Assembly (NCBI GenBank): GCA_001466705.2
Contig: LATX02000001.1
Span: 248,001 to 312,000 of the forward strand
Reading direction: 5' to 3'
Origin: Moniliophthora roreri
Taxonomy: Eukaryota; Basidiomycota; Agaricomycetes; Agaricales; Marasmiaceae
DNA: 64,000 nt
Positions within the stretch are counted from its first letter, which is position 1, and every line of letters begins with the position of its first letter. The notes beneath the pieces are model-generated. The model did no database searches. It had not been told where the DNA came from and worked only from the letters and a program-made list of their open reading frames with translations. The position numbers and the translations under genes were made by a program. Below are positions 1 through 12,070 of this stretch, piece after piece.

Positions 1-1985
1 CATCTAGTGGCATACAGGTCAGAGTCGATGGCACCTGCTGAGTGAAACTACGAGATCTATGATAGGGAGATGCTCGCCATTATACAAGCCTTGGAAGACT
101 GGCATCACTACTTAGAAGGCCTACCTGAGCCATTCGAAATCATCACTGACCACCAGAATCTTAAGTACTGGAGGACAGCTCAAGACCTGTCCCGACGACA
201 AGCACAATGGTCCTTATGGCTCTTATGGTTTGACTTCTGCCTGACTCACAAACCAGGCAATACTAACACTCAGGCTGACCCTCTCTCTCGAATCCCAACC
301 TTCTAGGTGACAGATGGTGGAGGACAACCAAGGACAGGTTGTACTTCGTCCAGAGAGGTTCATGAGGATTGCGATGACAAGGATGAAAGGAGGAGAGCTG
401 GAAGAGAGAATCTGTAAAGGGGTGGAGAAGGAAGCTGAAGTGCTGCAGGCGGTAGAGGAGTTAAAGAAGAAGGGTCCATGAAGGCTTATCAATGGACTGC
501 TGGAGTGGGAGGAGGACAACGGGCTTGTATACTACAAAGGGAAGCTCTACATCTCTGCAGATAAGAGACTATGCACAGATGTGCTCAAACAGTGTCATGA
601 CGCACCAACTGCTGGACACCTGGGAGAGCATGGGACACTAGAGCAAGTGAACTACTACTACTGGTGGCCTGGTATGGGTAGCTTTGTCAGAAAGTATGTG
701 CAGAGATGCGAAAGATATCAGCGAAGCAAACCAGCAGTACACCCAGATGCAACACTGCACCCACACGATGTACCTGAAGGCCTATGGAATGTAGTGGGTG
801 TGGACCTCATCACAGGACTGCCTGAAAGCCAGGGGTATGACACCATCATCACCTATGTCGACCTCTACAGCAAACAAGTCCATATCCTAAACCACTCTTG
901 ATGCTAAAGGAGTTGCAGACATACACTATTGGGAGATCTTCCATCTTCATGGCATACCCCACAAGTTTGTGTTAGACAGAGGACCCCAATTTGCAGCTCA
1001 AGTCACACGTGCGCTCTACAAACGCCTAGGAATCCAAGCAGGTCTTACAACTGCATACCACCCATCAGCAAATGGACAGACAGAACGAGCAAACCAAGAG
1101 ATTGGACAGTTCCTTTGTCTCTTTGTGAGCAAACGTCAAGATGACTGGGCGGACTGGCTTCCTACTGCAGAATTTGTACTCAACTCATGAGTTCACACAG
1201 CACACGACAAAAGCCCCTTTGAAGTCATGTATGGGTACAGGCCTGACTTTACCATCCCAGCAGGATGACACACAAACAAGTTCCCTGCTTTAGAGGCACA
1301 CCTTGATGACCTGAAGAAGATTCGAGAGGAGGCAGAGGCAGCATTGTGGATGGGAAAAGAGAAGATGAAAGAGGCATACGAGGAGGGGAAGAGGAAAGCA
1401 CACGATTTCAGAGTGGGAGATAAGGTGTGGCTTGCAGCAAAGGACATTAAAATCCATCAGGCAAGCAGAAAATTAGGCCTAAGACAACTAGGCCCCTTCG
1501 AGGTGGTGGAACACATTGGTGACTTAGACTACTGCCTCAAATTACCTCCAGCAATGAAAGTCCACAATGTCTTCCATGTTAATTGCTTATCACCATGGAG
1601 AGGCAATGAAGTCAATGGGCAACAAGCCCCACCACCCGAAGTAGTAGAAGTGGAAGGAGAGGAAGAGCACTTAGTAGAAGAAATACTGGACAGCCGAGTG
1701 TACAGAAAGAAATTGCAGTACTTGGTGAGATGGGAAGAATATGGTGAAGAGGAGGATAGCTGGGAGCCTGCAGAGAACATAGAACATGCAAAGGCAAAGG
1801 TGAAGAGCTTCCATAAAAAGAACCCCAATGCACCAGCCAGAGTGGCTGCAGTGCTCTTCGCAACACTACTATGGCAGGAACTTAAGAACTTCACCAAGGC
1901 AATGACAGACCTCACATGGAAGGAGGGGAAGAAAGTAGGCCTGGGTCTATCGTGGACGATAGACTCTAGGGAGGGGGTAATGTGA
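1..1985 (+). pseudogene. gypsy pol fragment: RNase H - integrase - chromodomain
   Basis: The RNase H end (to 306) reads [12 protein letters not shown] and [10 protein letters not shown] and ends in the usual QADPLSR. Integrase (about 390-1340) keeps YYWWPGMG, the first catalytic Asp in VDLITGLPE and the second in LDRGPQFA. The region from 1344 has VWLAAKDI, then the C-terminal NVFHVNCLSPW. A chromodomain (about 1660-1830) with VEEILDSRVYRKK and LVRWEEYGEEEDSWEP is well preserved; in chromoviruses this module directs integration to heterochromatin by binding methylated H3K9. The frame is broken by four TGA stops, TAG at 304-306 and a shift near 895, so no full polyprotein can be made. Confidence 0.85.
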
Positions 1986-2348
1986 TGGAGTGCAACTTTT
2001 CCTTTCTCTTTTCTTCTAAGTCCCATTATCTTATCTCTTATCTTTTATCTATTTATCTGATTATTTACCTTATTTATACTATCACAGCCACTTCTCCATA
2101 GAACATTCCATTCAACCCAGATCTCATTCCAGATCATTCTTCCATTTCCATCAGCTATTCTCACCGAGACAGACTCCTTGTATTTATACTTGACACTTGT
2201 AGCCTAGTTCCCCATCTTGACCTCTTGGTCATTTGGGCTAGCATTGACTTAGTGTCTGTTGAGTTCAACGTTGTATCGACCTAGAGTCTATGCCAGATCA
2301 CCTCTTTCCTTATCCCTTTCCTGACTTGAGTGCAGAGGGTTCTACTCA
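1981..2348 (+). repeat. 3' LTR of copy A
   Basis: It starts TGTGATGGAG right after a purine tract (AGGGAGGGGGTAA, 1968-1980), the normal polypurine tract to 3' LTR junction. A TATA-like TTTATACTATC lies near 2090. The right end is placed at the last CA (2348) before the minus-strand integrase coding sequence begins. The end is inferred, because the partner LTR is outside the window. Confidence 0.6.
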
Positions 2349-3440
2349 CTGTTATGAGGGTCACTGCAGCACCACACCATGCCATAGAACACATAATCAG
2401 GGCCTGAATATACATGTGTGTCATTGATGTCATTATTCATGGTCTCTTCCAACTCATCCAGTTGGTCAATATCTGCATCCAAAACCTTTTGTATGTCCGT
2501 GGGCAAGATAACTGGACCATACCACAACTTATGTGGCACCACCCGGAATGCAGCTACCTTTTCTTTCAACACCATACCATCCATTTCAGCTATGATGTAC
2601 GAACCACCTTGTGTTCTTCTGACCACTACATACAGTCTGCAGTACCTGGGTTTCATCTTTCAATCAAGACTCTTCTCAATAGTAGTGTTCCAAACTTGGA
2701 CTAATGTTCCTGGTTCAAACACATAGCTCTTGATTACATGTTTATACTTTTCTTCATATCGTTTTAGTTCTGCTAATTTCTCCATGCTCACTCTATGCAT
2801 CATTGACTCTACTAATGTCTTATGTTTCCCCAGAGCTCTAGCATGCAAGCCTGTCAGCTCTGCATGAGTTAACACCCTATCTGGTATGTCTACCAAACTA
2901 TGTTGATTCCTTCAAGTCAAATGGCAGTACTGGGTCAGCTCTGACTACCAAGAAATATGGAGAGCACCCAAAACCTCTCTGCAGAGTAACATGATCGGCC
3001 CAAAGGACATGCCTCAGATACCAATACCACTTAGTGAGGTCATTATTAGTAGCCTTAGCCAACACCATTCGGATATCAAAGTGTGCTCTCTCAACTTTTC
3101 CATTTATAAAGGCTAATTCATATGCCTCTTATGTTATACTTATGTTCCAACCAATCCAGTACTTTCTTCATTTGACCAGCGTTATCCATTACTACTTCCT
3201 TCAGAATTCCCCACCTACAAATGAAGTCTTCAAAAAACCATTGGCCTATCGCAGACACTTTATCTGATCTCAAGGCCCTTGCCTCTGACCAGAATGTCAA
3301 CATGCATTGACTGTGCACCACATATTTACAACCATTACTCGCTGGAGACACTTGAAAAGTGTTGACGTGAATCTTCTGAAACAACATGGCAATGTGCCCC
3401 ATTTTCAGCACAGATGTATAGCAGTGCATTTGCACGTCTA
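2342..3440 (-). pseudogene. element O integrase core and C-terminus
   Basis: The minus strand from 3435 to 3118 reads an integrase-core segment (SARALRSDKVSAIGQWFFED, then WGILKEVVMDNAGQ with the second catalytic Asp). 2896-2660 reads LTHAELTGLHARALGKH, and 2656-2342 reads RKY-like VVRRTQGGSYIIAEMDG, the SH3-like C-terminal end of integrases in this family. Frameshifts separate the pieces. The end near 2342 coincides with the LTR of copy A. Confidence 0.7.
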
Positions 3441-4424
3441 ATTCCTAATTTAGTGCAGAATACAGACCTGTGTTATATGCATGGCTTAAGCACTAGTTGT
3501 CAATAAACCAATCAGTCTCTCAAATAGCACTGTGAAACAACCTAGTTGAGGCTTAGTAGATTATACTAGTCTACTATATTGCAGTGAAGTGTTGCTGTGA
3601 AGGTCCTTGGTCGTAAGTGGGCCAGAAACCACCAATTCCAATCTAATAAAGAAATAGATATCAGCAGGATCTACAGTCTGAATGCACCAGACTGGATGCA
3701 AAAGCAATCACAAGCATTATAACACACTATTGAGACATTATCATTATGTGGAATGGCATTGAATACTGCAGAAGACCTATACACATGGTTATTAGAACCT
3801 ATATCCAGTCAACCAACCTATGCATTGAGCATTCAAGGATTACAAGCTAGGCTATAATCATGGGTATCTCCACGGAGCCACCATCTAGGCCTAGTGGGAC
3901 CCTGTATGTCGGAAGATCGGTGGGATTACACATTCATTGAAATGCAGATAGAGGATTGACAACCACCAATCGGATAGAGAGGAAGGAAACTAGAGGAGGA
4001 GAAAGAATGTGCTGTGGACCACACATCAGTACTACACCAGTGGTCCTGTGCAACATTTGCACAAATATTCCCAATATTGGACACTTTCTATATGTAGCAG
4101 GACTTTTGGTCACATACACATTTCTTAAACATATAACATCTTATCTTTTTCCATTATTTTGAGTTTTGGTATTATTCTATTTTCTGGACTGTATATATTG
4201 TGATGTACATTACTTACAAGGCTCAAGCAGCAGCTGGCATCTTGCCTTGCTTCATAGCAGCTTGCTCTGGACGTCTGCATTGGTGCTGTTCCAGGCAAGT
4301 TTGTGACAGTGCTTTACCAACACCTTCTAGGCATTTGCCAGCTGTCTCTTCTATAAGCCAAGATACCAATCAAAAGCTCTATTTTACTGTACTTTAGTGT
4401 GAAATACACTTAAGTCAACCAACC
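3441..4424. other. degenerate element O sequence, no recognisable gene
   Basis: It lies where the integrase zinc-binding region and the RNase H-integrase linker would be expected on the minus strand. I find no reading frame with family motifs; small ORFs on both strands (3934-4162) are unremarkable. It is probably decayed or replaced sequence within element O. Confidence 0.4.
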
Positions 4425-4426
4425 AC

Positions 4427-4784
4427 CTTGTGAACACATACCAACAGGTTGTGTTCATCTGATTACTGGATTCTTTTGAGAACTGTACACCATTGGTTGT
4501 GTTAGTGCACCAAAACTTGAATAAGCACATTGCTTCAGTCACATTTATTGGTGTTTCATTGATCTGGGAGTCCTCCGCCACTGGTTCACATTACTGGACC
4601 AAAACACTTGTGAACACGGTGCTTTACATTGTGTTCACTTAGTATTGGAGTCTATTAAGAGTCCTTTGCTATTGGGTTGCATCTGTGCACCAAACCCTTA
4701 CAGAACACGTTACTTAGATTGTGTTCAACCAGTGTTTGACTTGCTTGAGAGTTCTACACTATTGGTATGCCCCTGTGCACCATA
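4427..4784. repeat. minisatellite, four units of about 89-90 bp
   Basis: Degenerate units each end in GTGCACCAAAA or a close variant (ends near 4515, 4604, 4695 and 4784) and contain a TTGTGTTCA block. Unit spacing is 89-91 bp. The right-most unit overlaps the last codons of the minus-strand RNase H frame at 4725, so part of the apparent C-terminus is repeat-derived and not protease/RNase H sequence. Confidence 0.75.
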
Positions 4785-6131
4785 AAAGTCGCACAGCTCT
4801 AATGGGTCCTCTACTACCCCTTCATCCTTCTCGAACCTCATGGGTTCCCCATCATCATCTCCATCTCGGTCTGCAGGATCTAGCTTATGAATAGCTGCTT
4901 CCTGTCCACCTGGTGGCCTCCACAATAAACCATCTGCCAAACCATGGCTGGCCACTGGAATATGAATTAAGGTGAAATGGTACTTCTGTATTTCTTCTAT
5001 CCACCTATTGATCATCGCATTGGGAGTAATACTGGGATTGTCTAGCATTCCCTTTATGTATTTAGCATCGGTTTCTACTGCTAGCTTTCTACATTCTACG
5101 GTCCAATAATGTGTTGCTAATAGGGCTAACTTCAATCCATAGAGTTCTCTCTTGGGTTTAGAGAACCTAGCTTCCCTCTCATTAAGAGTTATAGAACTGA
5201 ATAAGCGATAGTTTCTCTTTTTCTTGTCTGATATGTCATGTTGGTAGAGATAATATCCTACTGCCAAGTAAGAGGTATCTACTGCCAATATGACCTCCCC
5301 CTCACTTTTATAGTCTATAGGTTTCAGAGGCTCCATGTTGCACAAAGCCTTAGGTCCCCATTCAACTGCTACATTGTCCCACACAAGACATTGTATTGGG
5401 GCAGCTATCTTAGCAAAGTTTTTAATAAACTGCCTTACTTGTCCACAAGTCCCCAAAAAGCTTCTTACATCCGTCTTGGTATTCAGTGGTGAAGGCCAAG
5501 TAGTAATGGCCTCTATCTTATCATGGGTAGGTTTGAGTCCCACATAGGTACACCTGTGTCCTACTACAATTGTTTCATTGCAGCATACAAAAGACTTTTT
5601 CCCCATGAATGTTCCACCACAGTATTTAACACGTTGTAAAGTTCAATTTATGCTCTGCATATGTTCCCATACAAAGCATCTTATGCCTGGATTTTCTGGT
5701 CATCCTTCAGGATTTCACAGACATCCTCATGGAATATAGGAACCGAATTAGTCCATTCCATAGGTAATTTGACTAGTCTGTACGTGCCAAAAGGTGTTTG
5801 AAACATGGTCAAGTCCCATGATGAAGGATGTATTTTCCTTTCATTGTATTCCATGAACAAATCCAGAGTCCCTCCACAAGCTCTTCCTGCAAAATGATTT
5901 GCTAGCTCATATGTTGCTGGGGGAATCTCTGAATGTTGTATTGTCACAGCATTCAACGGTTCTAAACTGTGCACTATATGCAGTCTTCCATCTTTCTTAG
6001 CAACACAGAACCATCAGGAACGATAGGAACTGTTTGATGGTTTGTAAGTCTTGCTCATAATCTTTCCTTTAATTATGTTACACACTTCATCAAAGATTCC
6101 TGGCAGAATTGGTGCATTTTTGAACACCCAC
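4725..6131 (-). pseudogene. element O reverse transcriptase and RNase H, catalytic box missing
   Basis: From 6131 leftwards the minus strand reads LPGIFDEVCNIIKGKI, SSYRS(stop)WFCVAKKDG, HSLEPLNAVTIQHSE, FAGRACGGTLDLF, FQTPFGTYRL and WTNSVPIFHEDV: the fingers and palm of an Agaricomycete-type gypsy RT. After EILKDD the frame breaks and resumes at CFVWEHMQ and GKKSFVCCNETIVVGHRC (5606). About 40 residues are missing, including the YxDD catalytic box. RNase H follows (VILAVDTSYLAVGYYL, about 5310-5260; ETDAKYIKGML, about 5070; HGLADGLLWRP, about 4940). The TGA at 6014-6016 sits where the family has Arg. The enzyme could not be active. Confidence 0.8.
6127..6131. repeat. 5-bp target site duplication, left copy (CCCAC)
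   Basis: CCCAC immediately precedes the 5' LTR at 6132 and recurs at 13946-13950 directly after the 3' LTR. Five-bp duplications are standard for gypsy integrases. Confidence 0.9.
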
Positions 6132-6572
6132 TTTTACATTTCTTTTCTCTTTCTTCTCTATGCTTCTCCTTCTATCAGACCTATACACCTTCCCAGCCCC
6201 CATTTCCTTATCTTTCCACATGCTTCTATTGTCATCGGACTCGTACACATTCCCAGCCCCCCATTTCCCTATCTTTTCTGTATTACTCATATCCCAGTGG
6301 ACTTGGGAATTACTATCTAAACATCAAAATTACCGCTTTTACGTATGTAGCAAGTATTAGTCAGTTGTAACATATTTAAGCGCTCAAGCTGAGACTCAAA
6401 GTCTTCAGCTTGACCTGGTTTATACTATCTTGTGTCAATGCAACAATTGAATGGACCTCTGAACTTCAGCAACTGCTGAACAAACTCGAACTTGAACTTA
6501 GAAGACTACTTGAACAGAGGTAACACTTCACTAAGGTAGTTGAGTTGACATTGCTGCGCAAGTAACATAACA
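6132..6572 (+). repeat. 5' LTR of element B
   Basis: It is collinear with 13505-13945 over its full 441 bp with scattered substitutions. It contains pyrimidine-rich U3 sequence, a TATTTAAG box (6373) and the conserved block CTTCAGCTTGACCTGGTTTA, and ends GTAACATAACA. The start TTTTACATTT corresponds to TGTTACATTT in the 3' LTR. Confidence 0.92.
6373..6416 (+). promoter_or_regulatory. LTR core promoter: TATTTAAG box and predicted RNA 5' end
   Basis: TATTTAAG begins at 6373. Exactly 32 nt downstream (6405-6416) is TCAGCTTGACCT, the stretch complementary to the primer site at 6575-6586. In a self-priming element this stretch must lie at the RNA 5' end, and the distance from the TATA-like box fits a start there. 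The solo LTR 7772-8323 keeps the same 32-nt spacing although its box reads TATAAGTA. The start site itself is predicted, not shown. Confidence 0.6.
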
Positions 6573-6574
6573 TA

Positions 6575-6586
6575 AGGTTAAGCTGA
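6575..6586 (+). other. predicted self-primer binding site
   Basis: AGGTTAAGCTGA-type sequence starts 2 nt after the LTR. It pairs with TCAGCTTGACCT inside the LTR (11 Watson-Crick pairs and one G-U). I see no match to the common tRNA-Met type primer site TGGTATCAGAGC. This is the arrangement of Tf1-like self-primed elements. Confidence 0.6.
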
Positions 6587-6633
6587 TTGATTGCTGACCT
6601 ATCCAGGTTTAGGCATCACTAGGAAATGGCAAG

Positions 6634-8570
6634 ATGCCACCACAGACAGAACAACAGCTAGAACAAGACATCTCCAAAGCAGAAGCACGCCGGTGTGGAT
6701 TACTAACCCAATCCATATCGAATCCTGGTGGATGAGCGATCCTGCCATTAACCAGAGCATCGCACAGAGAGCTCCTGACCCCCTTGCACTCGCCATCGCC
6801 AACAAGTCAGCCACTAATCGAGACACCTGAAGAAAACCCAGAAATAAAGAGAACCTTGACCCTGTCATCCATCTTGACTGGATCGAGACTGATCGAATTC
6901 GAAGAGAGATCCTCATCGAATACACCAAAGCCACTAGAATCAGATACATTGAACACCTCTGTGAGCTCGCCGGAGGAGTTAGACCCATTTCAACGATTGC
7001 TACAAGGATTAAAGAACAGTCTCCGATCACCAAAGATACAGCTTGAGACAATGGTGGAAGATAAGAAGCTATCAGGGAGTAGACCCAAGAAAGAGGAACT
7101 GAAGGTTGAAGAAGCTGTTATTGGTTCTGTGATGCTGGTGCAAGTAGTGTCGGCAGTTAAGGAAGTAAAAGCTGCTTTGCTGAGAGCCTTTACAGGGACC
7201 CGGAAGGATGCCAAGAAGTTCTTACGAGAAGTGCTGATCTAAATCGCACTTAACCCGAAGGCGTTTCCCGATGATAGGTTGAAGAAGCTGTTCCTTCTCT
7301 CTTACATGACCGATGGGCCAGGAGGGTTCTGGAAGAATGACAAAACCGACCTCCTACTCACATTTGATCCAGAAGCTGAGAAGGTTACGTGGTCAGAGTT
7401 TATAGATGATTTCAGGACCTCCTTTGAACCCCTTGACCCAGCTCTGAAGGTGCAGCTAGAACTCAAGAATTTGAGGATAAAGGACAGAGCAGACAAATAC
7501 ACATATCAATTCACCTATCTCGCAAAGCAGACAGGATACAATGACGCAGCGCAAATCATGGCCTTCAAACGAGGGTTACCTAGGAGTTTGGCGCTCAAAA
7601 TCATGACAAGGCCAGAAGGAGCGCCCACTACCATTAAGGATTGAATGAACGCCACCATACTGTTCGACGAAAGTTATAAGCAGGCATTGGAATATGGAAA
7701 GACATGGGATGAAGAACATAGGATGAAGAAGCCCCAAAGGAACTTTTGAAAGAAGGATGACATAGCCATCATGTTACAGTTTTTCAACTTCATCAGACAA
7801 TCTACTATTTTCCTTTTCCTGTATTACCATTTGGGTAACTTAGCACCTGACATTATGCTTCTTCTTGACATCTGGACTCATACACATTCCCAGTACCCCT
7901 TTTCTTCTTCGATATTTATGACATCATCATGACTTCATTTTATTCCATTAGTTTCTATTCCTTTCCAATGACATCGCTTATGATGTCAAAATCCTTGATT
8001 ATGATTTCATTGACATTCTATGGCCTTCTGTTACTTTCTACTTGTTTAGTAAACAATGATGTCGATCTCACAGATTGTATCCAAATGAGTAGCTACAAAA
8101 GGTGTATAAGTAGTTAGTTTTCTAGGTCTAAGCTCTTCAGCTTGACCTGGTTTAATCAAACTTGTGTTTAGCCAACGAACGAACTCTGAACTCTAGCTTT
8201 TCTTAAGCTAGCTCTCTAACTTGAACCTCAGGAAAGAAACTTAACTTTCTTGTCGAAGTTAACTCTGCACCACTATGTCAAGTGGTGTTGAGTTGTTGTC
8301 GTTGCTGCGCAAGTAACGTAACACATCAAAAAAATCGCTGATATCGATTGAAAGGAATATATGGCAAAGGGGCTATGTTTTAGATGCAGACGAAATGGAC
8401 ATCGCATCAAGGATTGCCCAGATATGCCGAAAAAGGACAAGAGGAAACAGGAAGAGCTAAAGAAACTTTTGAAGGAAGAAAGGTTCACCAGAATCAGGGT
8501 GTTGGTAAACAAGCAAATGGAGGAAGAGAAGAACCTCCTTATTGATATAATGGAACAGGAGGGTTTTTGA
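6634..8570 (+). pseudogene. element B gag, split by a solo LTR
   Basis: The ATG at 6634 opens MPPQTEQQLEQDISKAEA and the frame continues to 7771, then resumes at 8329 after removal of the solo LTR and one CATCA. Capsid-type sequence around 7279-7640 includes LSYMTDGPGGFW, FDDFR-like FIDDFRTSFEP and MAFKRGLP. The nucleocapsid knuckle CFRCRRNGHRIKDC (CX2CX4HX4C) is at about 8382-8424. In-frame stops are TGA at 6733, 7642 and 7747, one just before 8361, and TAA at 7240. That the joined frame is continuous across the solo LTR shows the LTR landed in an already formed gag gene. Confidence 0.85.
7772..8323 (+). repeat. solo LTR inserted in element B gag
   Basis: It is 552 bp, begins TGTTACAG and ends GTAACGTAACA. 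A 5-bp target duplication CATCA is at 7767-7771 and 8324-8328. It shares the TTCAGCTTGACCTGGTTTA block and the ends with the element B LTR but is longer and diverged, so it belongs to a sister subfamily. A full element inserted here and was then reduced to one LTR by LTR-LTR recombination. Confidence 0.92.
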
Positions 8571-8647
8571 AACGGCAGAAGAGGACGATGTCTCCACCGC
8601 CAATAACTATCTCACACTTTGTACCAGCTAAGATGGATTGAAATTCT

Positions 8648-11600
8648 ATGCATATTCCTCTTCAGTACAAAGTGGGAACAAAAACCATCAAAACAAAAGC
8701 ACTGTTAGATTTGGGAGCAGGAGGACAATTCATAAGCACAGAGTTAGCACGAATGCTGGGAAAAAGATGGATCCAGCTACCAGAGAAGATCAGAGTCTTC
8801 AACGTTGATGGAATGGCCAATAAAACAGCCTGGATAACACATGTGGTTGAATTGGAATTCCGGATCGCAAGAAAAGAATTCCGAGAAAACTTTATGATAT
8901 CAGGTATAGGGGACGAGGAAATGATTCTAGGGCTCCCATGGTTATGGTATCACAACCCTCAAATCAATTGGGAAACAGGGGAAATTCAGTTTCTGCCATG
9001 TAGGAGGATCCAGATCAAGAGATTTAGAGGAGTCTTGGGTAATACCAACTTGGAAGTCCTCATAGGAGCAAAGATCACTGCTTCTCAAGAGATGGCGCAT
9101 CAACAACAGGTGGTGAAGAAGAATATTGACGAACTCATTCCCAAGTATCTGTTGGGGTATCGAGATCGTTTTGAGAAAGGGAAAGCTGAACAATTTCCCC
9201 CCAGCCAAACTTACGATCACGTGATAGACCTAAAACTGGACTTTGTGCCAAGGAACTGTAAATTATACCTGCTAAGCCCAGCGGAGCAAATAGAGCAGGA
9301 CAAATTCCTCGAAGAAAATCTATGGAAAGAATACATTCGCAAGTCGAAATCACTGATGGCATCTCCTTTCTTCTTCGTAGCAAAGAAGGAGCAAGGGGCA
9401 CTACGACCAACTCAGGACTACAGAGCACTCAACGAGGGAACGGTGAAGAACGCTTATCCATTACCTCTAATTCCAGAGCTTCTGGACAAACTGAAAGGAG
9501 CAACAGTTTTTATGAAACTCAACCTTCGAAACGGTTACAACAATGTTAGGATCAAAGATGGAGATCAGTGGAAAGCTGCCTTTAAGACTAACAGAGGGCT
9601 CTTTGAACCAACAGTCATGTTCTTTGGATTAAGCAATTCCCCAGCCACTTTTCAGGCCTTCATGAATGACATTCTTTCTGACTTCATCGATGAAGGATGG
9701 TGTGTGGTCTACATGGACGACATCCTTCTTTTCTCCAAGGATCAAACTGAGCATAGGGAACGGACAGAACGGCTGATGCATCGCCTCAAGAAGCATGATC
9801 TGTTCCTTAAACCGGAGAAATGTGAGTTTGATGTAACAGAGGTAGTATTTTTGGGGATGGTCATCAGACCCAGCTACATCACCATGAACCCTGTGAAGCT
9901 AGCAGGAATAGCAGATTGGGAGCTGCCGCAAACAGTGAGGGGTGCGCGCATTCTTGGGATTCGGGAACTTCTACAGGAAGTTCATAGGGAAATATGCGCA
10001 GTTGACAAGACCGATGAACGACCTACTGCAAAAGAATCGGAAGTTCGACTGGAGCTGAGAGTGTCAAATAGCCTTCGATCTCCTCAAAGCGAAATTTCTT
10101 TTGGAACCAATACTCGTCATGCCAGATGTCGACAAACCCTTCTTTATAGAAGCCGACGCTTCCAAATGGGCAACAGGCACTGTTCTTAGACAGAAAAGAA
10201 CCGATGGAGAATGGCACCCTTGTGGATACCTTTCAAAATCATTGTCACCAACGGAACGGAACTACGAGATTTACGATTGCGAACTCTTAGCCATTTACCG
10301 AGCATTAGTAGAATGGTGACATTACCTCATGGGAGGCAAATTCAAGATCGTGATCCTACTGGATTATAAAAATCTAACGTACTTCCACACGGCACAGAAA
10401 CTGAACAGACGACAAGCCAGATGGAGCCTTTTCCTATCAGAATTTGACTTAGGATTAGTACATGTTCCTGGGAAATTGATTACTCAGGCTGACGCCTTAT
10501 CGGGGCAGAGCAATGAACAAGATGACGTAGACAACGACAATGAAGACATTGTTGTATTACCAGACCGATTATTCATCAAAGGAATTGACTTAGGAGTGAA
10601 GGAGGACATTGCGGAACAGTTGGGCCCAGATGACTTTCACAAGTTGGCCTTAGAGCAGTTACTGCAACAAGGCGTGCTGCCAATCAAATCTGCGTTGTCG
10701 GATTGGAAGATCAAAGAAGGATTACTCTTCTTTCAGGAACGAGTTTATGTCCCAAACGATACTGACCTCCTCCAACGAGTGGTACAAACTATACATGAAA
10801 CACCAGGTGTCAGACATCCAGGGCAATGGAACACCATAGAGCAGGTACAGAGGGATTTCTGGTGGCTGGGGATGGCCAAATTCATCAGATCTTTTGTTGA
10901 CAGTTGCGTTGTGTGCCAACAATCGAAAATCAACACTCACCCCACAAGGACACCAATACAACCCATACAACCGGCGACAAACTCCTTTCCATTTCAGGTC
11001 TGTACAATGGACCTGATCACAGACCTATCTGAATGTGATGGAATGGATTCTATTCTAGTCGTAGTGGACCACTCATCTATGAAGGGGGTAATTTTTACTC
11101 CATGCACCAAAACAATGGACACTATGAAGATAGCGGAACTATTAATACAACATCTTTACAAAAGATTTGGATTGCCAGACCGCATTATATCAGATCGAGA
11201 CCCTAGATTCACTGTGGAAGTATTCTAGGAAATGGGAAAACAACTGTCCATCAAACATTCGATGAGTACGGCATTCCACCCACAGACTGATGGGGAAACT
11301 GAACGGGTAAACCAAGAAATCAAAGTTTACCTAAGAGTGTTTTGTTTGAAGGAACAGACCTGATGGAAGGAGTATCTTCCCCTAACAGAGTTTGCACACA
11401 ATAATTGAACTCATTCAGTTCTCAAGAAATCTCTATTCTTCATGATAATGGGATACCACCCTTATCCACTCCCAACGATATTCGAAAAGACGACAATCCC
11501 TTCAGTAGAAGAGCGACTCCAGGAGTTAAAGAGGATCAGAGAAGAAACTGCAAGCCTGTTAGAGTTAGCGAGACAGCAGATGATACGAAGAGAGAAGCAG

Positions 11601-11969
11601 AAGCTAGATATGTTCAAAGAGGGACAAAAAGTCTGGCTAGAAGCAAAGAACCTAGCCACAGGATACCCATCGAAGAAGCTAGCTCCCAAAAGAGAAGGGC
11701 CATTCAAAGTTCTCGAGGTCCTTGGACCAGTGACGTATAAGCTAGACTTACCACATCAATGGAAAATTCATCCCGTTTTCCATGCAACCCTTCTATCGCC
11801 GTTTAAAGAAACCGAAGCTCATGGACCGAGCTTCACGGAACCACCCCAAGACCTCATAGAAGGATTCGAAGAATACAAAGTGGAAGTAGTTGTAGGACAC
11901 AGACCAAAGAAGCAACCCCAGGAGTTTCTAGTCTCGTACACCGTGTACGACTCGTCTCATAACCGATAG
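8648..11969 (+). pseudogene. element B pol: protease, RT, RNase H, integrase
   Basis: Protease: ALLDLGAGGQFIS (active-site D of the D-S/L-G-A type, about 8703), then MILGLPWLWYHNPQINW. RT (about 9230-9940) has LRPTQDYRALNE, FFGLSNSPATFQAFMND and an intact YMDD box (VVYMDDILLFS, about 9710). Near 9950 the frame shifts; RNase H continues at 10101 ([35 protein letters not shown]). Integrase from about 10330 has FWWLGMAKF, CVVCQQSK, VCTMDLITDLSE, SDRDPRFT, and ends PVFHATLLSPF with a short, eroded chromodomain-like tail. Stops: mostly TGA (in RNase H, at about 10317, 11360 and 11406), one TAG at 11226. It was once a standard chromovirus pol and is now inactive. Confidence 0.88.
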
Positions 11970-12070
11970 ATCCAAATGGAGGGAATGGTGAACTGCCTAG
12001 ACCTCCTCAGAGGATATATAAAGAGGCATTGAATAACACCTAGAGACCCCATTCCCACCTCAGATTAACC

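Larger units (their letters stand above)
1..2348 (+). mobile_element. Ty3/gypsy chromovirus copy A, 5' part outside window
   Basis: Order on the plus strand is RNase H, integrase zinc-binding region, integrase core, chromodomain, polypurine tract, LTR, which is the 3' half of a chromodomain-bearing gypsy element. The left part (gag, protease, RT) lies outside the window. The copy is dead: in-frame TGA at 43, 479, 1188 and 1266 and a frame change near 895. It abuts the C-terminus of the minus-strand integrase that starts at 2342, so it was probably inserted into that older element. Only one LTR is visible, so the outer boundary is inferred from the TG...CA ends. Confidence 0.85.
2349..6131 (-). 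mobile_element. old minus-strand gypsy element (element O), distal half
   Basis: RT, RNase H and integrase fragments run right to left. The other half (protease) lies at 13946-15487. The two halves were separated by the plus-strand element at 6132-13945. Reading the minus strand from 13950 to 6126 across the insertion, leaving out the element and one copy of CCCAC, restores an open frame (...NTTHTVG joined to VFKNAPILPG...), which proves the two parts were one gene. No LTR of this element is visible. It is the oldest layer here. Confidence 0.85.
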
